Source: Janthinobacterium sp. GW458P
GTDB taxonomy: Bacteria; Pseudomonadota; Gammaproteobacteria; Burkholderiales; Burkholderiaceae_D
Length of the DNA: 64,000 nucleotides
Direction of reading: 5' to 3'
NCBI RefSeq assembly: GCF_002127585.1
Contig: NZ_NEGZ01000005.1
Coordinates: 67,162-131,161 of the forward strand
In this document: one piece after another, positions 44,693 to 54,204 of the stretch
Position numbering within the stretch: position 1 is the first letter of the stretch
Layout: each line of letters starts with the position of its first letter
Made by a program: the position numbers and the translations under genes
Notes under the pieces: generated by a model
What the model was told of the DNA's origin: nothing
The model's database searches: none
Seen by the model: only the letters and a program-made list of their open reading frames with translations

Positions 44693-46165
44693 TCAGCGGG
44701 CCTTCTTGCCCAGGTGTGAATGGCGCATGCTGTACAGGAAGTAAATGGCCACCGTCACCGCCATCCACACGCTGAACACGACAAACGTCGTATGCGGCAA
44801 GTCGCGCATGATGTACAGGCAGGCAAACACGCTCAGGCCCGGTATCACGTAGGGGCCGAACGGCACGCTGAAGCCTTCGATGCGGTTCGCGCCCTGCTTG
44901 TGGCGCAGCACGGGCACGGCGATCGACACCACCATGAAGGCTGTCAGGGTGCCGATGCTGACCATGTCCCACAAGTAAGTCGCATCGACGGAACCGGCCA
45001 CCACGGCCACCACCAGGCAGACCATGATGGTATTGCTGACAGGCACCAGGGTGCGCGGATGAATCTTCTGGAACGATTTCGGGATCAGGCCGTCGCGGCT
45101 GACGGCGAACAGGATGCGCGTCTGGCCATAGATCGTTACCAGGGTTACGCTGAAGACGGAAATGACGGCGCCGGCCGACAGCACCAGCGCGGGCCAGGTC
45201 TTGCCCGTGACGTTTTGCAGGATCACCGCCAGGCCCGCTTCCTGGCCTTCAAACAGTTTCGCCTGTTGCGCGCCCAGGGCGGCCACGGCCACCAGCAGAT
45301 AAAACACGGTGACGATCAGCAAGGCGCCAAGGATGCCGCGCGGCACATTGCGCGTGGGATTTTTCACTTCGTCGCCGGCCGTCGCCACCGTATCGAGGCC
45401 GATGAAGGAGAAGAACACGGTGCCGGCCGCGGCCGTGACGCCCGTCATGCCGGCAAAGCCCTTGCTGTTGTCGCTATTGAAGAAAGGGAAGAAATTGTCG
45501 GCGTTGAAACCGGAAAACGCGATGACGATGAAAAACACGAGGATCGCCAGCTTGATCAGGACCATGATGGCGTTCATCAGGGCCGATTCCTTAGCGCCGC
45601 GCAACAGCAAGAAGCCGCACATGCAGATCAGGAAGATGGGCGGCAAGTTGATGTGGCCGGCGTGAAACTCCATGCCATGCGGGCCGGAAACGATCATCGG
45701 CGTGCGCAGCATTTCCGGAATATGCCAGCCGAAGGCGTTTTCCAGGAAATTGTTCAGGTAGGACGACCAGCCGATGGCCACGGCACTGCCGGCCAGCCCG
45801 TATTCGAGCAGCAGACAGGCCGCCATGATGAAAGCAAGAAACTCGCCCACGGTGGCGTAGGCAAACGAATACGAAGAGCCGGAGGCCGGTATGCGGAACG
45901 ACAATTCCGCATAGCACAAGGCTGTCAGGCCGGCCGTAATGGCGGCGATCAGGAAGGACAGGATGACCGATGGGCCCGCCTTGGGCACGGCTTCGACCAT
46001 GGTAAAGAAGATGCCCGTGCCGATGGTGGCGCCGACGCCGATCATGGTGAGGGAAAACAGGCCGATGGAGCGGCTCAAGCCGCTGCTGCTGAGGCCTTCA
46101 CCATACTCGACCGTGGTATCGATCGGCTTGGTGCGGCAGAGTTTCTGGACCAGGGTTTGGCTCAC
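44693..46165 (-). CDS. APC superfamily amino acid permease, cationic amino acid transporter type
   Basis: A 490 aa transporter with about 12-13 membrane helices. The IGVGATIGTGIFFTMVEAVPKAGPSVILSFLIA stretch in helix 1-2 and ALCYAELSFRIPASGSSYSFAYATVGEFLAF are typical of the CAT/YfnA group. The start is probably GTG 46165, since AAGGA lies 6 nt upstream of it; an in-frame ATG at 46186 would place that ribosome site inside the gene. Substrate is likely a basic or neutral amino acid. A terminator follows. Confidence 0.9.
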   Translation of the reverse strand: MSQTLVQKLCRTKPIDTTVEYGEGLSSSGLSRSIGLFSLTMIGVGATIGTGIFFTMVEAVPKAGPSVILSFLIAAITAGLTALCYAELSFRIPASGSSYSFAYATVGEFLAFIMAACLLLEYGLAGSAVAIGWSSYLNNFLENAFGWHIPEMLRTPMIVSGPHGMEFHAGHINLPPIFLICMCGFLLLRGAKESALMNAIMVLIKLAILVFFIVIAFSGFNADNFFPFFNSDNSKGFAGMTGVTAAAGTVFFSFIGLDTVATAGDEVKNPTRNVPRGILGALLIVTVFYLLVAVAALGAQQAKLFEGQEAGLAVILQNVTGKTWPALVLSAGAVISVFSVTLVTIYGQTRILFAVSRDGLIPKSFQKIHPRTLVPVSNTIMVCLVVAVVAGSVDATYLWDMVSIGTLTAFMVVSIAVPVLRHKQGANRIEGFSVPFGPYVIPGLSVFACLYIMRDLPHTTFVVFSVWMAVTVAIYFLYSMRHSHLGKKAR

Positions 46166-46268
46166 TAGACATCCTTTATGAGGCATACGTATTTTCGTAC
46201 GACGAGTAAAAACAAATAGCGCTCCGGCCTTGAGTAACCCCCAATAAATTCTTGTGTTTTCTAGCTTC

Positions 46269-46353
46269 CATAAGTGGCGCGCTGCTGCGTTACCCATCGC
46301 TAGCAGTGCTCGCACTGCGTCGCGCCGGGCGCCTTGCATCACATCCACTTCTG
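46269..46353 (+). repeat. Palindromic repeat, family B, copy 2
   Basis: An 85-bp palindrome with ends CATAAGTGG and CCACTTCTG and a perfect central hairpin GCAGTGC-TC-GCACTGC. Its reverse complement shares GCAAGGCG, the CAGTNCGA centre and TAACGC with the copy at 28883, while the central stem differs on both arms. Both elements span 85 bp. Confidence 0.6.
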
Positions 46354-46553
46354 TTTGCTATAAATTCACAATAATTTCCTGGCGATTACTTACCTGGCAA
46401 AAAACCGGAAAGATCGCGTCCATTTTCAAAACTAAGCGATTATAGGGCTTTCACCGGCTCAGCTAAACAGAACTTTGATGCAAGGAAACAACGCCAGGCA
46501 TGCGCCGGCAAAGCCGCAACAGTGCTGGCACGGACGAAGTTGCCTCTATGAAA

Positions 46554-46591
46554 GAAAAAGCGCGCCCCTGCAGGGGCAGGGGCGCGCTTTT
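46554..46591 (-). terminator. Terminator of the second permease gene
   Basis: GCGCGCCCCTG (46560-46570), loop CAGGGG, CAGGGGCGCGC (46577-46587): an 11-bp stem. On the minus strand TTTTTCTTT follows. Twenty-odd nt past the permease stop at 46614. Confidence 0.85.
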
Positions 46592-46613
46592 GATTCAGCT
46601 CAACGACGCTGGT

Positions 46614-48044
46614 TTACTTCTTGACGTGTGGCGCATCGGCCGCTGGCCAGCCCGCTTCGTAGCCTTGCGGCACGTCGTCGCGCTTGTCCTTTGGCGCCAG
46701 GCCCAGCACGTAGTACAGCACCGTCAACAGGATCAGCCAGGCTGGGCCGACCATCAGGGCGATGCGCGTATCGGGGAAATACGCCATCAGGCCGATGACC
46801 AGGGCCAGGAAGGCCAGCGAAATCCAAGAACCATACGGCGCGAACGGCATGCGGAAGGCCAGGTTCTTGATTTCCAGCGGCGTCAAGGTCTTGCGGAACT
46901 GGATCTGCGTGACCAGGATCACGCCCCAGGTCCAGACTGCGCCGAAGGTCGAGATCGAGGTGACCCAGATAAACACTTTTTCCGGCACCATGTAATTCAG
47001 CAGCACGCCCAGCAGCAGCGCCACGACGGACACGAGGATGGCGCGGCGCGGCACGCCGCTGGCCGTCGTTTCCGCAAACGCCTTCGGCGCCTGGCCTTGC
47101 AGCGCCAGGTTGTACAGCATGCGGCCCGTGCTGAAGATGCCGCCATTGCACGACGACAAGGCCGCCGTCAGCACGACGAAGTTGATGATGCCGGCGGCCG
47201 TCTTGATGCCCAGGCGTTCGAACGTCATCACGAAGGGGCTGCCGGTGGTGCCGATTTCATTCCATGGATAGATCGACAGGATGACGAACAGCGCGCCGAC
47301 ATAGAAAATCAGGATGCGCCAGAACACGGAATTGATGGCGTCGGGAATCGATTTCTTCGGGTTCGCCGCTTCGCCGGCCGTCAGGCCGATCATTTCCACG
47401 CCCAGATAGGCAAACATCACCATCTGCAAGGACATCAGCACGCCCTGCGCGCCATTCGGGAAGAAACCGCCATGCGTCCACAGGTTCGAGATGCCGACGG
47501 CCACGCCGCCATTGCCGAGACCGAAGATGATCATGCCCGTGCCGCCGACGATCATCAGGATGATGGTCACCACCTTGATCAGGGCAAACCAGAATTCGAA
47601 CTCGCCATACGCTTTCACGGCCAGCAGGTTAATGGCGCCCATGGAACCGAGGGCTGCCAGGGCCCAGATCCAGCGCGGCACGTCGGGGAACCAGATGCCC
47701 ATGTAGATGGCAACGGCGGTAATTTCCGCCACGCATGTGACCAGCCACAGGAACCAGTAGTTCCAGCCCGTCAGATAGCCTTGCAGGGGTCCCAGGTAAT
47801 CCTGGGCATAGCGGCTGAAGGAACCGGCCACGGGGTTATGCACGGCCATTTCGCCCAGCGCGCGCATGATCATGAAGATGACGGCGCCACCGATGATGTA
47901 CGACAGCATGATGCCAGGACCGGCCATCTTGATGGCGTTGCCGGAACCCAGAAACAGGCCCACGCCAATCGCGGCGCCCAGCGCCATCAGGCGGATCTGC
48001 CGCTCGCCCAGGCCGCGGTGCAAGCCTTGTTCACTTGTTTTCAT
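46614..48044 (-). CDS. AAT-family amino acid permease (ProY/GabP-like)
   Basis: A 476 aa, 12-helix transporter of the amino acid transporter family. The N-terminal signature GLGERQIRLMALGAAIGVGLFLGSGNAIKMAGPGIMLSY is characteristic, followed by ALGEMAVHNPVAGSFSRYAQDYLGP and AGEAANPKKSIPDAINSVFWR. Closest by eye to proline- or histidine-type permeases (ProY); the substrate is not certain. ATG 48044 with GGAG upstream. It follows ridA by 127 nt on the same strand; the gap holds a GC hairpin (CCCCTG...CAGGGG) without a T-run. Confidence 0.9.
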   Translation of the reverse strand: MKTSEQGLHRGLGERQIRLMALGAAIGVGLFLGSGNAIKMAGPGIMLSYIIGGAVIFMIMRALGEMAVHNPVAGSFSRYAQDYLGPLQGYLTGWNYWFLWLVTCVAEITAVAIYMGIWFPDVPRWIWALAALGSMGAINLLAVKAYGEFEFWFALIKVVTIILMIVGGTGMIIFGLGNGGVAVGISNLWTHGGFFPNGAQGVLMSLQMVMFAYLGVEMIGLTAGEAANPKKSIPDAINSVFWRILIFYVGALFVILSIYPWNEIGTTGSPFVMTFERLGIKTAAGIINFVVLTAALSSCNGGIFSTGRMLYNLALQGQAPKAFAETTASGVPRRAILVSVVALLLGVLLNYMVPEKVFIWVTSISTFGAVWTWGVILVTQIQFRKTLTPLEIKNLAFRMPFAPYGSWISLAFLALVIGLMAYFPDTRIALMVGPAWLILLTVLYYVLGLAPKDKRDDVPQGYEAGWPAADAPHVKK

Positions 48045-48171
48045 TACTCGTCTCCGTATTTTTAGATAGCCGCACGCTCCCGCCCCCCCTGTGGCGGTTC
48101 CGCTCTTGCAGGGGAGGATCATGCGGCTGGCCGGCTAGTGATTGCCGGCGCGTATTGCAGCTAAGGGGGTG

Positions 48172-48633
48172 TTAAGCAGCCAATTCAGCGATCAGCTCGA
48201 TCTCGACGCAAGCGCCCAGCGGGATCTGCGCCACGCCGAAGGCGGAGCGGGCGTGCTTGCCGCTGTCGCCGAAGACTTCAACGAACAATTCCGAGGCGCC
48301 ATTGGTGACCAGGTGCTGTTCCGTGAATTCGGCGGTGGAGTTGACCAGGCTCATGACCTTGACGATGCGTTTGACTTTGCTCAAGTCGCCGCCGCACGCG
48401 TCCTGCAGGGTGGCGATCAGTTCGATGGCGATGCCGCGCGCGGCGATCTTGCCTTCTTCCGTGGTGACGTTCTTGCCCAGTTGGCCGACCCATACCTTGC
48501 CATCCTTCTTGGCCAGGTGGCCGGACAGGAAGACGGTGTTGCCGGTGCGGGCATGCATTACATAGGCGGCAGCTGGCGCTGCAACAACTGGCAGTTCAAT
48601 GTTGAGGGCTTTGAGTTTTTCGTAAAACGACAT
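48172..48633 (-). CDS. RidA family (YjgF/YER057c/UK114) protein
   Basis: A 153 aa protein of the RidA superfamily, whose archetype hydrolyses reactive enamine/imine intermediates made by PLP enzymes. The late segment HARSAFGVAQIPLGACVEIELIAEL carries the conserved Arg and Glu; VFLSGHLAKKDGKVWVGQLGKNVTTEEGKIAARG is the family core. It has an N-terminal extension and belongs to the longer subgroup, so RidA activity is not certain. ATG 48633 with TTGGAGAAA upstream. Perhaps co-transcribed with the amino acid permease downstream. Confidence 0.9.
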   Translation of the reverse strand: MSFYEKLKALNIELPVVAAPAAAYVMHARTGNTVFLSGHLAKKDGKVWVGQLGKNVTTEEGKIAARGIAIELIATLQDACGGDLSKVKRIVKVMSLVNSTAEFTEQHLVTNGASELFVEVFGDSGKHARSAFGVAQIPLGACVEIELIAELAA

Positions 48634-48756
48634 GCTATTTCTCCAAGAAAACAATATAAGCGAAACCAAAATTCATGCGCAGCAGGGCACGGAAGGTGAC
48701 GCCCTGGCAGCGCGGTAGTGACCGACAACAGTGCCAGATTAAACGTCATCATATTG

Positions 48757-48779
48757 GTGAACCAGCAGTTTTAGTTCAC
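48757..48779. promoter_or_regulatory. Inverted repeat upstream of ridA
   Basis: GTGAAC (48757-48762) and GTTCAC (48774-48779), 6-bp arms separated by 11 bp, about 125 nt before the ridA start. A possible regulator site. No further evidence. Confidence 0.25.
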
Positions 48780-48851
48780 AAATAGGCCCGGTTATTCAGT
48801 GGATTATACCGACAATCGAACAAAATTCAGCATCGTTTCATGAAGCATGCT

Positions 48852-50471
48852 CTACAGGCATCGAGCGTGATCCTTTTCACTTGATTGTCTTTTATACAAA
48901 GTCAAGCCCTCCGGGTCAAGGTTCAGGCCATCCAGAAATGCCTGGTCATGCGATACCACAAGTAACGCACCGAGGTATTGCAGCAGCATCTGTTCCAGCG
49001 CCTGCAGGCTGGCCAGGTCCAGATGATTGTCGGGTTCGTCGAGCAGCAGCAGTTGCGGCGGCACCTGCGCGTACAGTTCGGCCGCCAGCGCCACCTTCAT
49101 GCGCTCGCCGCCGCTGAGCAGGTGGCTGGGCATGGTGGCGCGCGCGCCGGCGATGCCCAGCAGCGCCAGACGCGTGCGCAAGGCCCCTTCCGCCAGCGTA
49201 CTGTTGCGTTTTTGCACGCGCTGCACAGCACTCAGCTCGCCTTCACGCGCGGCCGCATGCTGGTCCAGCCAGACCACCCGCGCGGGACACAGCACCTCGC
49301 CGCCGGCTGGCGCCAGTTGCCCGGCGATCACGCGCAGCAGCGTCGACTTGCCGCTGCCATTGTCGCCCGTCACGGCCAGGCGGCGCGGGCCGCTGAGCAC
49401 CAGGTCCAGGGGCTGCGCCTGGCCATGCGGCAAGACCAGGGCGCGCAGCTCAAGGATCAGTTTTCCGTTGGGCACCTGGCTGTCCGGCGCCAGCAGCAGG
49501 CGCTCCGTCTCGGGCGCGCAGCGGGCGCTCGCTTCCAGCACCCGTTGCTGGCGCGCCAGCTGCGCTTCCTGCGCGCGCACGCGCAGCTTGCCCTGGCTAT
49601 CCTGGCTCTTCTCCTTTTTCGCGTCCAGCAGAAGCTTGCTCTGATTGCCTTCGCGCCCTTCCCTCTCGCCGCGTCCGACTCTGCGCTGCTGGCGCTCGGC
49701 CTGCTGCTGCGCTTCGCGCTGCTCGCGTCGGGCACCTGCCTTTTCCGCCTGCAGGGCGGCAGCAAAACCGGCTTGCTCGAGCGCGCGCTGCTGCGCATAA
49801 AACAGGTAGTTGCCGCCATAGCTGCACAAGCCCTGCGGCGACAGCTCGACGATTGCATCGACGTGCTGCAGCAAGCCGCGGTCATGGCTGATCAGCAACA
49901 AGCCGCCCGGCCAGCGCGCCATCTGCGCCACCAGGCGGGCGCGTTGATGCGCATCAAGGTGGTTGCTCGGTTCATCGAGCACCAGCCAGTCCGCCTGCGA
50001 CAGCCAGGCGCCCTGCAGGGCGATGCGCTGGCGTTCGCCGCCGCTCAGGCTGGCCGTTGGCGTGCCGGCATCGACATGACGCAAATCGAGCGCATCGAGC
50101 GCCTGGCGCAGGCGGGCGTGGGCATCCCAGCGTTCGCCCACCAGGGCGTAGTCGGCCTCGTCGACGCTGCCTTCAGCGATGCGCGCCAGCGCGGCCAGCA
50201 AGTCGTCCATGCCGGCAAGCGCCGCCACGCTGGGATAGCGGTCCGGATCGAGCTCCTGCGCCACGTAATGCACGCTGCCGTCGCAGCGCACGGCGCCAGA
50301 AGACGGCTGCGCCCGGCCTGCCAGCAGGCGCGCGAGCACACTCTTGCCCACGCCGTTATCGCCGACGAGGCCGATACGTTGCGGGGCAAAAGAAAATTGC
50401 AAATCGGAAAACAGGGCGCGGCCATCGGGCAGCACCAAGGAAAGACGGTCGAGTTGCAGTAATGCGGGCAT
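48852..50471 (-). CDS. ABC-F family ATPase
   Basis: A 539 aa soluble protein with two ABC domains and no membrane part, the ABC-F layout of ribosome-associated translation factors. Domain 1: GLVGDNGVGKS, signature SLSGGERQR, Walker B WLVLDEPSNHLD. Domain 2: AVTGDNGSGKST, LLSGGERMK, LLLLDEPDNHLD. The linker (about 245-320) is highly charged and Gln/Arg-rich (REAQQQAERQQRRVGRGEREGREGNQ). The start is ATG 50471 with AAGGAG upstream. Subfamily (Uup, EttA, resistance type) not determined; it resembles the YheS/Uup-like group loosely. Confidence 0.9.
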   Translation of the reverse strand: MPALLQLDRLSLVLPDGRALFSDLQFSFAPQRIGLVGDNGVGKSVLARLLAGRAQPSSGAVRCDGSVHYVAQELDPDRYPSVAALAGMDDLLAALARIAEGSVDEADYALVGERWDAHARLRQALDALDLRHVDAGTPTASLSGGERQRIALQGAWLSQADWLVLDEPSNHLDAHQRARLVAQMARWPGGLLLISHDRGLLQHVDAIVELSPQGLCSYGGNYLFYAQQRALEQAGFAAALQAEKAGARREQREAQQQAERQQRRVGRGEREGREGNQSKLLLDAKKEKSQDSQGKLRVRAQEAQLARQQRVLEASARCAPETERLLLAPDSQVPNGKLILELRALVLPHGQAQPLDLVLSGPRRLAVTGDNGSGKSTLLRVIAGQLAPAGGEVLCPARVVWLDQHAAAREGELSAVQRVQKRNSTLAEGALRTRLALLGIAGARATMPSHLLSGGERMKVALAAELYAQVPPQLLLLDEPDNHLDLASLQALEQMLLQYLGALLVVSHDQAFLDGLNLDPEGLTLYKRQSSEKDHARCL

Positions 50472-50625
50472 GGATACTCCTTGAGCAAGGCTGGCGAACC
50501 CGCGCGGCGCAACGGTGCGCTGGCGGGAAGGGCAAGGCCGTGCACAGCACGGCAGTATCAATGGCGCATGTCGAAGCGTCCTGGAGAAATGGATGAAGAA
50601 GCGTCAGTGTAGCAGAGCAGACCTG

Positions 50626-51738
50626 TCAGCGCTGGCCCAGCGTCGTATCGCCGAACAGGCTCTTGAACTCACGCGGCTGCGAGCGCCAGTACTGCGGTGG
50701 CGCCTGCACTTGCGCGCCCAGCTGCGCCGCAGCGTGCCACGGCCAGCGCGGATCGAACAGGATGGCGCGCGCCAGCGCCACCATGTCGGACTGGCCCTGC
50801 GCGATGATGTCTTCGGCCTGCTGCGCTTCCGTGATCAAGCCGACGCTGATGGTGGGCAAGCCGCTGTCGCGCTTGATACGCTCGGCAAACGCCACCTGGT
50901 AGCCGGGTCCCACGGGAATCTGCTGCTGCGGAGAGATTCCGCCGCTGGAGACGTGGATGAAATCGGTGCCCAGCTGCTTGAGCTCCTGCGCAAAGCGCAC
51001 GCTTTGTTCGATTTCCCAGCCGCCCTCGACCCAGTCGGTGGCGGAAAGGCGCACGCCCACCGCCACGCTGGCGGGCACGGCGGCGCGCACGGCTTCATAC
51101 ACTTCCAGCGGAAAGCGCATGCGGTTGTCCAGGCTGCCGCCGTACGCATCGCTGCGCTGGTTGGCAAGCGGCGAGAGGAACTGGTGCAGCAGATAGCCGT
51201 GCGCCGCATGCAGTTCGATGCCGTCGATGCCCAGTGCATGCACGCGCTGGGCAGCGGCGACAAACGCGCCCTTGATTTGCAACAACCCCATCTCGTCGAG
51301 CGCGAGCGGCACGGTTTCGCCCGGTGCATGGGCGATGGCCGATGGCGCCACCGTTTGCCAGCCGCCATCGGCCAGGCGCACGCAGGCGCCGCCCTGCCAG
51401 GGCGCGCGGCTCGACGCCTTGCGTCCCGCATGGCCCAGCTGCACCACCAGCGGAATAGCCGCGTGGCGGCGGATCGCCTGCACCACCTTGGCCAGCGCCG
51501 TTTGATTCGCGTCCGACCACAGGCCCAGATCGTCGGCCGAGATGCGCCCCTCGGGCGAGACGGCCGTCGCTTCCGTCATCAGCAGGCCCGCGCCGGACAG
51601 CGCCAGGTGTCCCAGATGGATCATGTGCCAGTCGGTGGCGTTGCCGTTGTCGGCCGAGTACTGGCACATGGGCGCGATGGCGATGCGGTTGGCCACCCGC
51701 AAGGGGCCCAGCGCAAACGGCGTAAATAACTGGCTCAT
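50626..51738 (-). CDS. NADH:flavin oxidoreductase, old yellow enzyme family (YqjM/NamA-like)
   Basis: A 370 aa FMN ene-reductase. IAIAPMCQYSADNG carries the Cys (C25) and Tyr (Y27) that mark the thermophilic-like/YqjM class; LVVQLGHAGRKAS, ELHAAHGYLLHQFLSPLANQRSDAYGGSLDNRMRF and the late GQSDMVALARAILFDPRWPWHAA follow. Reduces activated C=C bonds of enones and nitro compounds with NAD(P)H; the physiological substrate is unknown. Single gene. Confidence 0.92.
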   Translation of the reverse strand: MSQLFTPFALGPLRVANRIAIAPMCQYSADNGNATDWHMIHLGHLALSGAGLLMTEATAVSPEGRISADDLGLWSDANQTALAKVVQAIRRHAAIPLVVQLGHAGRKASSRAPWQGGACVRLADGGWQTVAPSAIAHAPGETVPLALDEMGLLQIKGAFVAAAQRVHALGIDGIELHAAHGYLLHQFLSPLANQRSDAYGGSLDNRMRFPLEVYEAVRAAVPASVAVGVRLSATDWVEGGWEIEQSVRFAQELKQLGTDFIHVSSGGISPQQQIPVGPGYQVAFAERIKRDSGLPTISVGLITEAQQAEDIIAQGQSDMVALARAILFDPRWPWHAAAQLGAQVQAPPQYWRSQPREFKSLFGDTTLGQR

Positions 51739-51899
51739 GGCGCACTCCGGAAAAGGGGAAGCACCGATTCTACTGCGCTTTGGCGATCGGAGCCTTACAC
51801 CTGCTTACGTTTGATACAGCGCAAGGGCTAGCCTTGGGCAGGCGCGGCCGCTAATCTGGACACATCAACAACACCAGTAATACCACCCCAGGAGAACAC

Positions 51900-52457
51900 A
51901 TGAACACGACGACTACCGCCAGCCGCATCCACCCCTTGATGGCAGGCGCCGCCATTTCCGTGACGGTCCTGTGCCTGGTCGGCGCGGCGTCCATCGCCGG
52001 CATCCTGCCCAATTCGCGGGCGAATGTAGCCGCCGTGCCGGCCGACGTGGCGGCGTTGACGCCGGCGGGCGCGACAGCCCTGGCGGCGCCCGTGGCGGCC
52101 CCGGTGGCCGCTCCCGTGGTGGCGCAAGCGGCGCCAGCGCCAGCGCCGGCCCCCGTCGTGCACAAGCGCGTCGTGCACCACACGCAAGTGGCGCAGGCGC
52201 GTCCCGCCTATAATGACGATGGCTACCGCGACACGGCCTACCGCGAACCGGCACGCCAGCCGCAGCCGGTGCCTGCACCGGCGCCGTCACAGCCGAACTA
52301 CGTGGGCATCGGCACGGGCGCCGTCATCGGCGGCTTGATCGGCAACCAGGTCGGCGGCGGCCGCGGCAAGGCGCTGGCGACGGTGGCCGGCGTGATCGGC
52401 GGCGGCATGCTGGGCAATGCGGTGCAGAACCAGGTTCAGCAGCAGCCGCAGCAATAA
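51900..52457 (+). CDS. Glycine-zipper 2TM domain protein
   Basis: A 185 aa envelope protein. One N-terminal hydrophobic segment (MAGAAISVTVLCLVGAASIAG), an Ala/Pro-rich linker (about 45-140) with tandem APVAAPVAAPVV, and a C-terminal glycine-zipper domain (GIGTGAVIGGLIGNQVGGGRGKALATVAGVIGGGMLGNAV), as in Rickettsia 17-kDa antigen-like proteins. Ends with a Gln-rich tail. An AGGAGAA ribosome site precedes ATG 51900. Function unknown. Confidence 0.85.
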   Translation: MNTTTTASRIHPLMAGAAISVTVLCLVGAASIAGILPNSRANVAAVPADVAALTPAGATALAAPVAAPVAAPVVAQAAPAPAPAPVVHKRVVHHTQVAQARPAYNDDGYRDTAYREPARQPQPVPAPAPSQPNYVGIGTGAVIGGLIGNQVGGGRGKALATVAGVIGGGMLGNAVQNQVQQQPQQ

Positions 52458-52463
52458 CCCGTC

Positions 52464-52973
52464 TCAGTCGTACGGGCCAAGATAGTCGAGCTTGCCCACG
52501 GCCACGCCATTGTTGCGCAGGATGGCGTGGACCATGGAAACGTGGAAATAGAAGTTTGGCAAGGCAAAGCTGAGCAAGTAATCGTCGCCCGAGAATTTTG
52601 TCCCCTCGTCCGTCCAGTTCAGCACGATTTCCTTCTGTGCGCTGCCTGCCATCTGGCCCGCATTGACGCTGTCGATATAGGCGATGGTGTTGGCAATACG
52701 CTCCTGTAACTGCTCGAACGAGGCTTCGTTATCCTCGAACTTCGGCGCCGGCACGCCGCTCAGGCGCTCGACCGACATTTTCGAGGTATCGCTGACGCGC
52801 TGCACCTGCGCCGTCAAGTCCAGCATGTCGGGCGCCAGCTGCGCGCCCAGTAAAATCTCGGGCACGATGCCGTCTTCCTCCACATGGGCTTGCGCTTTTT
52901 CCAGCAGGGCCGAGACGACCCGCAAGCCGCGGATGAAGACGGGAATGGTTGCCTGGTACATGGACACGGACAT
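52464..52973 (-). CDS. DUF1993 family protein
   Basis: A 169 aa cytosolic protein of the DUF1993 family, a four-helix DinB-like fold. The pattern SMYQATIPVFIRGLRVVSALLEKAQAH, ILLGAQLAPDMLDLTAQVQRVSDTSK and LPNFYFHVSMVHAILRNNGVAVGKLDYLG is typical. Function unknown. Convergent with the glycine-zipper gene, stops 6 nt apart. Confidence 0.85.
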   Translation of the reverse strand: MSVSMYQATIPVFIRGLRVVSALLEKAQAHVEEDGIVPEILLGAQLAPDMLDLTAQVQRVSDTSKMSVERLSGVPAPKFEDNEASFEQLQERIANTIAYIDSVNAGQMAGSAQKEIVLNWTDEGTKFSGDDYLLSFALPNFYFHVSMVHAILRNNGVAVGKLDYLGPYD

Positions 52974-53083
52974 GGCGGACTCCTGATAGTGAACGATGAG
53001 CCAGTGTACCCGAGGCGCTGTCTTCCGGCAGCGTGCTTATGTGCCACTCCTGTGCGCCAGCGCACGGAGCGGCTCAATGCATC

Positions 53084-54058
53084 CTACTTTTCCAGATTCA
53101 CCTTGCCGTCCGGCGCATGACCGGGCTGTTCGGCTGGTTCCGGCTGCAGTTCTGGCTGCGGCAGCGGCTTTTCCTTGCGCTTGCCGCCGAAAAACTTGAC
53201 GATGGCCGCACCGGCACCGACCACGGCCAGGATCAGCACTTTCTTGAAGGCCAGCAGCAGCGCCAGCAGTTTGCCGAACAGGCCCAGCTTGCTGGCCACG
53301 CCACCGGCCACCAGCGCCGCCAGGCCATACTCGGCCACCTTGTCCGTCTTGCTGTCGAAGTCCGTATAGCGGTTACCCTCGGTAAATTCCGTGAACGCCG
53401 TCACTTGCTGCATTTCCTTCTTGATCGTTGCGATCTGCTGCATGCTGGCGATCGCGTTCAGGTTCAGCACGCCTTCGCGGCCCAGCACGCGCACGTTGTA
53501 GTTCAATGAATGCTCGCCGCCATCGACCATCAGGTCCTTGGCCCAGTACAGCTTGTGCGTATCCTTGGCATAGCTGGGTTTCTCCGCCCAGCCCATCAAA
53601 TGGATGCCGGGATAGCCCTGCTTCTTGCGCTCCGCGTTATTCTCCAGCACGGATGCCTGCATGTCCTTGAGCAACTCATCGTACTTGATGCTGTCCGCAT
53701 CGTCATCCTTGATATGCCCTTCCTTTTCATACGTGACGATGACGCCCCAGCTATCGCGCTCGAGCACGCTGGTCTTGGCCGGCACGATCATGCCCAGCGA
53801 TACCATGCCCGGTGGATTGCCCCAGGCATCGACCAGCACGCGCTCGGCGTCCGTCGGCGACAGATAACGGAAGTTCGCGGGCAAATCCAGGGTGGCGATG
53901 CCGCCAGGCAAGGTGATCTTGCCGCGCTGCAGGTGCAACTGGGCGAGAAACTGTTCAGCCGTCATTTCCGGGGCGGCTGCTTTCTCATCGGCAGGGGCGG
54001 CAGCCGCGAGGCCGGAGAGGGTCAGGCACAGCAAGGCTGTCAGCAGGCGTTTCAACAT
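53084..54058 (-). CDS. DUF2167 family membrane protein
   Basis: A 324 aa protein with a signal peptide (MLKRLLTALLCLTLSGLAAA). The periplasmic domain has the DUF2167 features GKITLPGGIATLDLPANFRYLSPTDAERVLVDAWGNPPG, WGVIVTYEKEGHIKDDDA, GWAEKPSYAKDTHKLYWAKDL and LNYNVRVLGREGVL. Two C-terminal hydrophobic segments (AALVAGGVASKLGLFGKLLALLLAF and VLILAVVGAGAAIVKFF) precede a KRKEK-charged tail. The start ATG 54058 gives a proper signal peptide. Function unknown. Confidence 0.87.
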   Translation of the reverse strand: MLKRLLTALLCLTLSGLAAAAPADEKAAAPEMTAEQFLAQLHLQRGKITLPGGIATLDLPANFRYLSPTDAERVLVDAWGNPPGMVSLGMIVPAKTSVLERDSWGVIVTYEKEGHIKDDDADSIKYDELLKDMQASVLENNAERKKQGYPGIHLMGWAEKPSYAKDTHKLYWAKDLMVDGGEHSLNYNVRVLGREGVLNLNAIASMQQIATIKKEMQQVTAFTEFTEGNRYTDFDSKTDKVAEYGLAALVAGGVASKLGLFGKLLALLLAFKKVLILAVVGAGAAIVKFFGGKRKEKPLPQPELQPEPAEQPGHAPDGKVNLEK

Positions 54059-54145
54059 GATCGGTCCAAAAAATTGCAAAGGGTAAATATTTTAAATCAA
54101 TTGATTGCTTAATGGATAATTATTTCTGTGCGGCATTTTTTTATG

Positions 54146-54180
54146 AAAAAAGCGCCAGGCGGGTTTCCCCGGCTGGCGCC
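54146..54180 (-). terminator. Terminator of the ast-gdhB operon
   Basis: GCGCCAG (54152-54158) with CTGGCGC (54173-54179), extended by inner CGGG/CCCG. On the minus strand six T residues follow. About 25 nt beyond the astE stop. Confidence 0.82.
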
Positions 54181-54204
54181 CGATGCGCTGTGATGGCTGA
54201 ACGA

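Larger units (their letters stand above)
46166..46613. other. Intergenic region between two permease genes
   Basis: 448 bp. Contains the short palindrome TACGTATTTTCGTA (46186-46199) just upstream of the first permease start, a family B palindromic repeat (46269-46353), an AT-richer stretch (46353-46450) that probably holds the first permease promoter, and the terminator of the second permease. No gene seen. Confidence 0.55.
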
